This document shows, piece after piece, positions 25,363 through 34,349 of a DNA stretch of 64,000 nt (position 1 is the first letter of the stretch; each line of letters begins with the position of its first letter). Origin of the DNA: Pelecanus crispus (Eukaryota > Chordata > Aves > Pelecaniformes > Pelecanidae); assembly GCF_030463565.1 (NCBI RefSeq), contig NC_134643.1, forward strand, positions 165,872,491 through 165,936,490. The letters are read 5' to 3'. The translations under genes were made by a program, and so were the position numbers. The notes under the pieces are model-generated. The model saw only the letters and a program-made list of their open reading frames with translations. It made no database searches and had not been told where the DNA came from.

Positions 25363-27550
25363 GTAAGTAGGTCTGTGAAAATGGAATAAAAGACAAGGTT
25401 AGACACATAGCTGAAAAGCTAAAAATAGCTGGAAAGGGAACCTTTATACAGAAAAAGGTACAGGCCCAAATTCATTGTTTCCTGTACCTCACATTATCAT
25501 TTTATATTACTCAGTCAGATGATGTCATTTTGTACTGACTTACCATATTCAGCACTTATATTTCACTTAGGCGAATGACTACGTGAGTGCAAAATGAAGG
25601 TCCAATTTGCTAACATTATGTGATACAAGGAAAGGCAAATAATTTTTCTGGTTCTCTGACCACGGTTGCAAGTGCTTTTCAAGAGAAGCTATTTTAAATG
25701 CTGTTAGGTTTTCCAGTAGATTATAATTTCCCGAATCTTCTAATGTATTGCCCAATACAATTTTACATAGTGTGCAATAAAGTTCCAATCAATTTAATCC
25801 TAAGACAGATACAGCAGTCTTTAAAAGTGCCTATTTATATTTGTGTGTGTGTGTGTGTGTGTGTAGATAAAAGAGTATTAAACTGGAGGACAAAAGTAAT
25901 GAATTACAAATTGATTCTGGCAGCAGAGATGCTTGTACAGCCTTTTGATTAGGACAATACAATTTTTAAACATAAAACTTGGAAATGTTCTTCAATCATA
26001 TAATGTTAGCACATGCAATCATTCTGACTACATCTCCAATCTTTCCCTCATACAGCTTGAAATAATTTTAGAAGGAAATTTGAGTACCTTTGAAAATGAT
26101 TTAAGAGTTCCACTTTCCATTTAAATCTTCTTTTTTATCTTTGGCTTCTTTGTGTCAAGCACAGATAGTTATTTTCATTTCCATGTCTGGGAAAGAGAAA
26201 GTGGAGGGAAAAACTTATCACAGTTAAGTGAAGACTTTGTATTCTCTCTAATATAACAAAAGCTAGGCAGATGCACAGAGTGAAGCAGTTCAGTCTTAAT
26301 GCTGAACTTTTAATGAGTTGGCATAACTACATTGGTACTTTCCCTGAAAGGCTTAGGTTGATTATTGATAGGCGGTTCTTTATTTCTCCTATAAAAGCTA
26401 AAGTACGTCTTGTACTATGTCTAAAGAACTGTAGTGAAGAGTAGTGATGAGGATTCTTACGGTTCAGAGAACAACGGAATAGCAGAATCTTTGTTATTCA
26501 CAAGTGTTTGACCTACTACAACATCTTCGTTTTATATTGACAAGAACACATTTCACAACTGCCTGAATAGCAGAGCATAATTCTCACTTTCAGAATTAAC
26601 AGCTATTTTTAAAGGATATTTGCTAACTATCTATTTGGGGGAAGGAGAGTGTGTGATTAAATATATGCTTTCACATAAATTAAGACTGTGAGCCATAATC
26701 CTTCAAATCTACCCTAAACATTATGCAACAAGTCTTCAATGGATCTGCTCATTCTCAACCAGCGAGCAAGGATATATCTACAGCAGCAGCGCTGAAGGAT
26801 CCAATACTTGACTGGAAGCCTAGATTCTAAAGAAAATTAAACTTGTGGGGTCTGCCTGTCAATCCTCTTCTAATAACTTCTGTCCCACTTAATCCAGAGT
26901 TATCAAAGTACAGGGGCCTCAGGCATGTTCAGTTCCTACATGTTTCATAAAAATCATAATGGCCGTGTAAATCACAGCAACCCTACAGACACTTTCACAG
27001 GGAGATCAAGCTATTGCTAATTTTATGTGGTGGCTGGCTAGCGAGAAGTCTGGGCAGGCCATTCACCAGGGAACACACTCATAGCTCTGGTCAGTCATAG
27101 AATAAAGTGAATCTGGAACAGGTGGCAAGCCAAAAAGCAAAGTGAGGAATACAGAGAGATCTTAATGAAGAAGACTTATATGGGTCATGAGGGGAACTGC
27201 AGTTACTGAAGCAAGGAGGTATAGGAATACGAGACACAGAAAAAAACAGATAACAAGGCTCCATTCATTCCACTCCTCTTGCAACAATCTTGTATAGTTT
27301 CTGTTTCAATTGTATTTTGTTTTTATGATTTATGGTTGATCAAGGCTGCAACAGGCAAATGAGCTTGCCTGTATCTACATATATATATGTGTACATACAC
27401 ACACACACACATGTGTACAAAACACGGCATACAAAACAAGCTACCTAAGGCCTTCTGTTACTTAAAATGCCTTGTAGCAGAACAAATACTTTGGATACAA
27501 GTTGCCTGGAGAAAGCAACCATCGAAGTACTATTAACAATAGTAGCACAA
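25363..27550. other. intergenic DNA with TG and CA microsatellites
   Basis: No gene recognised. A (TG)n run lies at 25842-25864, and a mixed AT/CA tract lies near 27376-27418. Otherwise unique-looking AT-rich sequence. Confidence 0.5.
25842..25864 (+). repeat. (TG)n microsatellite
   Basis: Eleven to twelve uninterrupted TG units. Confidence 0.95.
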
Positions 27551-27556
27551 ATATGC

Positions 27557-28701
27557 TGTGGTGGTTTGACCCTGGCTGGATGCCAGGTGCCCACCAAAGC
27601 TGCTCTATCGCTCCCCTTCTCAACTGGATAGGGGAGAGAAAATATAATGAAAAGCTCGTGGGTCAAGATAAGGACAGGGAGATCACTCAGCAATTACCAT
27701 CATGGGCAAAACAGATTTGACTTGTGGAAAATCAGTTTAATTTATTACCAGTCAAATCAGAGTAGGATAATGAGAAATAAAACCTAAATCTTAAAACACC
27801 TTCTCCCCACCCCTCCCTTCTTCCCAGGCTCAACTTCACTCCCAATTTTCTCTACCTCCTCCCCCAGAGCAGCGCAGGGGGACAGGGAATGGGGGCTGTG
27901 GTCAGTTCATCACACATCATCTCTGCCGCTCCTTCCTCCTCAGGGGAGGACTCCTCACACTCTTCCCCTGCTCCAGCGTGGGGTCCCTCCCACGGGAGAC
28001 AGTCCTCCATGAACTTCTCCAGTGTGGGTCCTTCCCACAGGCTGCAGTTCTTCACAAACTGCTCCAGCGTGGGTCCCTTCCACGGGGTGCAGCCCTTCAG
28101 GAGCAGACTGCTCCAGCGTGGGTCCCCCACGGGGTCACAAGTCCTGCCAGCAAACCTGCTCCAGCGTGGGCTCCTCTCTCTCCACGGGGCCACAGGTCCT
28201 GCCAGGAGCCTGCTCCAGCGTGGGCTTCCCATGGGGTCACAGCCTCCTTCGGGCACATCCCCCTGCTCCAGTGTGGGGTCCTCCCCGGGCTGCAGGTGGA
28301 TATCTGCTCCACCGTGGGCCTCCATGGGCTGCAGGGGCACAGCTGCCTCACCATGGGCTGCACCATGGGCTGCAGGGGAATCTCTGCTGTGGTGCCTGGA
28401 GCACCTCCTGCCCCTCCTTCTTCACTGACCTTGGTGTCTGCAGAGTTGTTCCTCTCACATATTCTCACTCCTCACTCCAGCTGCAGTTTGTGTCCTGGTG
28501 GTGTTTTTTCCTGCTCCCCCTTCTTAACTCTGTTATCCCAGAGGCGCTGCCACCGTCGCTGATGGGCTCGGCCTTGGCCAGTGGCGGGTCAATCTTGGAG
28601 CCGGCTGACATTGGCTCTGTCGGACACAGGGGAAGCTTCTAGCAGCTTCTCACAGAAGCCACCCCTGTAGCCCCCCCGCTACCAAAACTTTGCCCAATAC
28701 A
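27557..28701 (+). mobile_element. complete solo LTR with internal tandem repeats (LTR C)
   Basis: Begins tgtggtggtttgaccctgg and ends caatac plus a, giving the canonical 5' TG and 3' CA. The flanking 5-mer tatgc is present at 27552-27556 and 28702-28706, and the match extends to atatgc if one shared A is counted. Length is about 1,145 bp. There is no internal retroviral region, so it is a solo LTR. The GC-rich centre leaves several overlapping frames open on both strands (up to about 200 codons). These are composition effects, not genes. Confidence 0.88.
27966..28325 (+). repeat. degenerate tandem array within the LTR, unit about 40-55 bp
   Basis: About eight copies of a core like ctgctccagcgtgggtcc, at roughly 27968, 28015, 28060, 28107, 28157, 28208, 28264 and 28303. 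Spacers are variable and rich in acggggtcac and caggtcctgccag. The unit spacing is irregular, so this is a diverged minisatellite that is part of the LTR family rather than a recent expansion. Confidence 0.85.
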
Positions 28702-28706
28702 TATGC

Positions 28707-31189
28707 ATATTTTATATGCAAATATTTGCATATATAATGATTGTGCATGCCCCAACCATGCAACAGGTAGTGACCAGCTGATTACCTACAGTTATGAGCA
28801 CTTGTGCTCCATGGCCACACCCACATTTATGATGGCAAAATCCAGGCCATGGAGAAAATGCAGCTGTTTCAAAACCAGCTATGGTAAAGACTGACAGTCT
28901 TTTTAGGCTTCTGAAACATTTTGGTTGAATCCCTCATTACCATAGTCTCTGACATTTTATTCTCTTGTCTGCAAAGTCGCTGCAATACTCACAGATGCTG
29001 ATCCCTTGAAATACGATGTCTTTTGCACACTCCTTTCTAACAAAAGAAAGATTGGGCTTTGTGCAGGTCTGCAATGGCCGGCTGCTAAAAATAAGGATGC
29101 AATAGCCACTTAGGTAGATCAATTTAGTGTGCTGAGAAAACTACAGAGCAACGAGATACTTACTTCATACATATACCCTCCCAGAAATTGCAGATAAAAA
29201 AAAAAAAAAAAAAGTGTTGTATTTAGGAACTGTTTTAAATTGAAGCGCTATAATAACCCGCCGACGAAGCAGACTGGAGATAAATTATGCAACTGCAGCT
29301 GATTTGAATCAGATTTTGAGGGAACTAGGGAACTCTCCAGAACAGGTATTTGCTCTGCAGTTCTTCAGATTAACTAAAACAGAACAGAAGGTCATTGTAA
29401 AAGCTCCTATATTATAGAAAGCAAAATAATAAATACCTTAGAAATAGGCTTGTTTCAAAATGGAAAATAATGGGGAGGAGGGACTTCTGTATATGTTGTC
29501 TGGTTCATAAGGACATGTTAATCAGTATTGTTGTATTGGCATAAGTGGTGATGAGGTGATTTATACCATCTGTGCATCTGGCTGTGCAGATATATATAAA
29601 TTTGACCAGAACTGATGACATCAGCAGACTTACACTGAACAAATGAAATTCCAGTTATAAAACATAGATCAAGGATGTGCAGATGTAGAAGAAATGTGAG
29701 CAAAGGAGCTACTAAGATGAGTATCTGATGTGAATGGGTCATTAGTAGAAATAAATACATCAGCAAATGTGATAAAGTCAAACCCTCTACAGAACAAAAT
29801 GTAACATAGAAATGTGAAAGTGACTCAACTAGCGTAAGTCTGGAAGTTGACACAGTTGGTCCGGTGAGGCACATCTCAACCTTGATTCACAGAACCTTAC
29901 ATATATTTACATATGCTTAAATTAAAATAAATTCTTACATGTGCACAAATTTAAGCATGAAGTGAAATTTCATTTACTTCGTTGGAATTTACAGAAGATA
30001 ACATGATAGACTGTCTTTCCTAACTAAGGATTTTTTTTTTTCTAAATTTGGCCCCTCTCTTCTGAGTTGGGGCCCTTCCATTAGGAGACGCAAATTATTT
30101 AAAATGTCTAAAAATATTGTGATCTCAGGAAGATTGCTGGATTTGGAAAGACTGGAAAGATAGTTGACAAGAATTTGACTTGATAATACTTATTTGGGGT
30201 AGTTTGGGGGGTGTAAGTTGAAACAGTAAGGAAATGTGACAGTCATCAACCAGTAGTCCTTTCTCATCATGAACTAACGTAGCAAACCAGCCATTTTTAG
30301 GAAGTGATATAAATCTCAATGCTTTGGATTTTAGGAGTAGAAAACCTAGAAAGCATGCTGTTACAGATTACCTCACATTCTATCTTGCATTTATAAGGCA
30401 GTCTGACCAAAAAGTCATTAAGACATCTTTCACCTCTACCATTTTATGATTCTGAATTATAAGATACAAACCTTACTGATTATGCGCACCTATATCAGTA
30501 AATCAGGGGCAAGGGCAGAACGGACAAGATCATTTTAAAGTACAAGGCACAATTTACTGGTTTGCAGGTCATGGCCTTTGTGTATTTATTTTAGCTCTTG
30601 TAACAAAGGGACCAGAAGTTTCTGGCTGGCGAACAGAGCTTTGCGTGCTTGGTGACAGCTGCTCGCCGGCTTTCTACCGCTTTCCAATCCAGAAACACCT
30701 CAGAGGCATCGTGGTAGCTGTTGAACAAGCATAAGTTAAAAAACTACCCTCTTAAAAGCAGGAGCTTCGTATGTACTAGTCTGGAAATTGTGCTGGTTCA
30801 GCTGGTGCCTCACAGGCAGCTGAGCTGTCGGTGTCGTAGCAGCAGATGTTTCAAAGCGGGCGTCAAGCGGACAGTTATGGGTGGCAAGCACTGAAGCTCT
30901 CCCAAAGTAGCATTTCCACTTGAGAGTTAAAGCCTCAAAGGAGCTATGAAATAACCTTGTTGATCTGACACTCGATAACGCAAACGTCTCAAAAATCCCA
31001 CTCCAAATTCTGACGTGTCCCTGCCTGGCTCACAGCCAAGATTCCTCATCCAGTTCCAGTATATTAAGATATTATTGTTTTTAGGGAAGCTTCCGCCGAA
31101 CGTTTGGCGGTACAGTTCAGGATTTAATCACGCTTTCTTACAAGAAAATCGCAATGATGAAAGGCACCGATAACGTACACCTGATAAAG
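28707..31189. other. intergenic DNA upstream of the TMTC4 promoter
   Basis: AT-rich unique-looking DNA with an A run at about 29197-29214 and a T run near 30031-30040. No exon or repeat was recognised. GC content rises from about 30,600 as the CpG island is approached. Confidence 0.5.
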
Positions 31190-31580
31190 CCTTTTTCTTG
31201 CTTCCTTACGGCACCTCTCCTGCGGGGAGCAGCCCCCGACGAGCCCGGCAGGACCAGGGCCTCAGCGGGAAAGGCAGAGCCGGTATCGGCAAGGCGTTCT
31301 GCTCAGGTGCCCGGGAGCTGCAGAGCCAAGCTCACCGGGGAAGGCAGCCCGCCGCACCCGCGGCTCCCGCCCAAGGCGGCGAGACCCCCACCCCCCCGCT
31401 GGCTTTGCCACAGTTCCCCCCCGGGGCAGGCCGCCCAGCTCCCGCCTTTGTGCGAGGCGGCGGGGTGCGGAGTTTGGGGCGGAGGGGGACGACTCGCACC
31501 GGCCCGGCTCCCCACCGCAAGTGATCACCTCGCTCCGCTTCCTGGGCCCGGCCTGCCGCGCGTCACCGCCGCCGCCGCCG

Positions 31581-31648
31581 CCAATGGGCGGGCGGAGCTG
31601 CCCCGGCGGGGCGGGGAGAAGGAGGGGTGGGGCGGCGAGGCAGCCAAT
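31581..31648 (+). promoter_or_regulatory. paired CCAAT boxes (NF-Y-type)
   Basis: ccaat at 31581-31585 (in gccgccaatgggcgg) and at 31644-31648 (in gcagccaatgggctgc), 63 bases apart and in the same orientation. Both match the NF-Y consensus RRCCAAT or nearly so. CCAAT boxes typically sit 60-100 bases before the start site. That would place transcription initiation around 31,700-31,750, consistent with a short exon 1 ending at 31782. The start site itself is inferred. Confidence 0.65.
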
Positions 31649-31699
31649 GGGCTGCGAGGATGTTTCCCGGGGGCGAAGCCGCCGCCGCCCCTCCCCAGC

Positions 31700-31782
31700 C
31701 GGCCGCTCCGGCGGGGGGCTCGCCGGGCGGGAGAGTTTCGCAGCCGGGTGGGAGATGCCGGGCGGGCGCCTTCTCCTCGCAG
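31700..31782 (+). other. TMTC4: TMTC4 exon 1 (predicted, probably untranslated)
   Basis: A consensus donor cag/gtaacg ends this exon at 31782; the 5' edge is only inferred from the CCAAT boxes. Joining 31782 to the acceptor at 34134 gives a leader containing the ATG at 31755. In the spliced transcript this opens a 14-codon upstream ORF ending at 34150. An ATG at 31660 is in frame with the main ORF and open through the junction, but it lies near or upstream of the probable start site. Other possible donors exist in the island (for example gcgg/gtaagg near 32440), so exon 1 may be alternative. Confidence 0.5.
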
Positions 31783-34133
31783 GTAACGCCGTGCGGGGCC
31801 CCCCGGCGCCGGGCTGCTTGCCCTCGCCCCGCTCGCTGGCAGGAGCGCTGGCGGAACTGGCCCGGCGGGGGCGGCGGTGGGGCTGAGGGCCGGGGCGGGA
31901 CAGCCCCCTCGGCGAGGCCGCCGCCGCCGCCAGGACAAAAGGGGAGCGGCGAGCGGGGCAGGGCCGCCGCCAAACTCCCGGCGGGGCTCGGCCGCCCCGC
32001 AGCCTCGCCCTTGCCCGCCGCCGCCTTCCCGGGCGGGCTCTTTCCGCGGGGCCGGCTGCTCGGGACGCCCGCAAGTTTGCGGGTCCCCGCGCACGGCCGT
32101 TGTGGCCGTTGTGGCCGTTGGTGCGAGCGTCCCCGCCGCGCCGGCGCTCTCCGGCGGGACACACGGCGCCGGACCCGCCCCCCCCCCTCCCCGCCGCGGG
32201 GGTCTCCGCCGTGGGTCGGTGCCGGGCGGTGGGCGGCTGCTCTCCGCCGGGCCGGGGCCGGCTGGGGCTCGCCTTTCCGTGGGGGCGCGGCGGGGCTGGC
32301 GGTCGCGGCGGGGAGGTGCCCGGGCAGCGGCGGGTGAGGCGGTGGGCAGCGGGCGAGCGCTTGGGGCCGCCGGTCGGAGGGGCGTGCGCGGCGGCGGGAG
32401 GTCGCGGTCAGCCGTGGGTGCGCAGAGCGGCGGGGCGGGTAAGGCGCTGGCCTGGGAAGGGAGCCCCCGCGGAGTGGCCTCCCCTTGCCGACCGCGGGGA
32501 GAGGACTGGCAGCAGGCGTGCGTCAGATCAATAGAACAGCCGTAATGGGAGAAACTTTCAGGGCAAAACGAATTTTGAGTGGATTACCTATTTTAATTCG
32601 GTACTGGGCACTGATGCTCTACCTGTGCTGTTCCGAGCAATGCAATACACTTCTCTCTGATGAACAGCCTTGCTTTTAAGTCTTTGTTTTCGTCACACTA
32701 GGAGCACAAGGGTGAATTACTCTGAGAAAAGGTTTACCTCTTAAAGCGGCTTCTGTGCTTTGCTCTGCTAAGGAGCTCCGTTCTCTCTCAGGTTGCACAG
32801 CTCCATGTTACTGACGTTATCTGAATTTGGGAGCACTGCTGTGTAGTCCCCAAAGGGAGAAGGGGCACTGGTGTGACAGGGACTACCACCTGTCCCTGTG
32901 CATGTGTGTGTACAGAGATTGGGAATATATGGAGACTGGAATATAGCGTTGCCGACAGAAAGCTACAAAGCAATTGCCTTAGCAGCTCTAATGGTCAAGT
33001 CTGTTCAAGAAGCCAAATGACTGAAGCTTTTTCCTAGACTGTATGAAGACATTAAATGCAACGTTTTCAGGGGTGTAACAGTTAATTTAACAAGCTAATA
33101 AATAAGAAGAAAGTGTGAAGCTGGGCTACTGTATGTGCCTATCATTCTTGGGGCTTACAAATAAAAACTTTGTATTCTGCCCTGCTTTTACTGTAGTTTT
33201 CCATTTGTAACCTCCTCCCCCTGCCATTTCTAGCAGCACTTGATAATAAGACCACTCACAATACTGTCAGAGCACCGGAGAAGCAGAGGCAGAAATAGCT
33301 GTCCAGGCGGAGGGCTGGCTTTGGAGTGTCAGAAGGGACCCTTCCAAGTAAAGGTGGCTCATGGGTAAACCTCCAGCCTCAGTACCTCTGCACCGATGTA
33401 TCACTCGGTGCTGTTGGGTTGCATGGTCTTTTTCATCTACCTCAACAACCTCATAAGCCCATGAATACAGCAGTGGAATTTAGCCTACACTGTACTTGTG
33501 ATGTGCAGAGTGATCTAGTGAACACTACTTTGGTCTTAATTGTATGCATCTTCTTGTCTCATTGTTTGAATTGTTGAGATTTAGGGCCTAGTCCATTAAC
33601 TGCTGTCTGTATATGTCTGCCTGTGATGTTTGTATGAATTCTGTGGATGGGCTATGTGTAAGACTAGGTCCTTGAGTTCGATTAACAGAAGAGAGTTGAG
33701 CTCTTTTTGCAATTGATGATGTTTGTTTTTCACACTCAGAAGGAAATTATAGTGCTTATCATTCTCTTAAGAACTTTATAAATGCTCCACAGTTCCCCTG
33801 ATGCCCCTGTTTGTTATACTGAAAAGAATAGTAAGAAACAGAAAAACAGTCATTTGCTCAAGGTTTTAGAATTTACCTGTGCCAAAGCTTTAACTTAGAA
33901 TTGAAGAATTTCTTGGCTTTATCTCTGTGCTCCGACTGTGAGAAACTGTGCCTTTCTTCCACATTTGAAGTACAAAATTACGTTTAGATATGTTCCAGTA
34001 ATTATGAAATGCACCAAGAGAAAAAAATGTTAGATTGTATGAAACTTCATTCTCCTCTCCCAACCCAACTCTCCATTTTTAAAGTATTTTTTAGTGAAAT
34101 GCAACTATAACTGTGCATTTGTATGTGTTTCAG
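31783..34133 (+). other. TMTC4: TMTC4 intron 1
   Basis: The 3' half of the CpG island occupies its first 750 bases. The remainder is AT-rich with no recognised repeat or nested gene. The boundary depends on the exon 1 prediction. Confidence 0.5.
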
Positions 34134-34149
34134 ATTTGCAACCAACATA

Positions 34150-34272
34150 ATGCTGAAGCTCCCAACTTGGAACAAGCATTTCACAGAATGGCACAAACAG
34201 AACCTAATCTGGACCATGACGTATCATGGTTCCTCCTTCCGTCATACTGGGCTAAAATGGTTGTGGCATTAA
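34150..34272 (+). other. overlapping upstream ORF in exon 2
   Basis: The ATG at 34150 opens 40 codons in a frame other than the main ORF and stops at 34272, 82 bases past the main start at 34188. Its ATG overlaps the TAA stop (34148-34150) of the 14-codon upstream ORF predicted from exon 1, giving the pentamer taatg. If translated, it would reduce initiation at the main start. Whether ribosomes use it is unknown. Confidence 0.5.
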
Positions 34273-34349
34273 TTTCCTTCCTCTGTTTTGCTAACAGCTA
34301 TGATGGAGATTTTGTCTTTGATGATTCTGAAGCTATCATCAATAATAAG
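34188..34349 (+). CDS. TMTC4: TMTC4 coding exon 2: residues 1-54
   Basis: N-terminus of transmembrane and tetratricopeptide repeat protein 4. TMTC proteins are ER membrane proteins that O-mannosylate cadherins. They have a GT-C type membrane half and a lumenal TPR half. The start chosen is MAQTEPNLDH, which aligns in position with the start I recall for human TMTC4. Residues 22-38 form the first membrane segment (AKMVVALISFLCFANSY). The first lumenal loop follows with SYDGDFVFDDSEAIINNK. Asp45-Asp46 in FVFDD is the acidic motif that GT-C enzymes use for metal or donor-substrate chemistry (family inference). Assignment to TMTC4 rather than TMTC1-3 rests on SYDGDFVFDDSEAI. The exon ends in phase 0. 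Confidence 0.93.

Larger units (their letters stand above)
31190..32530 (+). promoter_or_regulatory. TMTC4: CpG island and promoter of TMTC4
   Basis: About 1.3 kb of very GC- and CpG-rich sequence in an otherwise AT-rich window, lying 1.6 kb upstream of the first coding exon and ending in intron 1. It contains GC boxes (for example ggggcgggg near 31608), a (GCC)n run at about 31566-31580, two CCAAT boxes and a short TGTGGCCGT tandem at about 32099-32120. Long open frames on both strands (up to 300 codons on the minus strand) arise because stop codons are rare in such DNA. Divergent transcription is common at CpG islands but cannot be judged here. Confidence 0.9.
34134..34349 (+). other. TMTC4: TMTC4 exon 2 (contains the start codon)
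   Basis: Acceptor tttcag/att at 34134 and donor aag/gtttgt after 34349. The first 54 bases are probably 5' untranslated. They are nevertheless open in the main frame and read ICNQHNAEAPNLEQAFHR. From memory this resembles the extra N-terminal residues of a longer human TMTC4 isoform, so a longer bird isoform is possible if exon 1 supplies an in-frame ATG. Confidence 0.85.

Noticed and set aside
27852-28642. Four overlapping ORFs of 123-206 codons on both strands
   Set aside because: They lie wholly inside the solo LTR and read the GC-rich tandem array in different frames. No retroviral protein motif is present.
31660-31782. ATG at 31660 as the main TMTC4 start
   Set aside because: It is in frame, but the peptide is low-complexity Gly/Pro/Ala, it lies only 12 bases after the second CCAAT box and so probably before the transcription start, and the family-typical start is at 34188.
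31262-32164. 300-codon minus-strand ORF and several long + strand ORFs in the CpG island
   Set aside because: All six frames are open for long distances because stop codons are rare in this GC-rich DNA. The translations are runs of Pro, Gly, Arg and Ala with no domain, and the frames cross the predicted exon 1 boundary.
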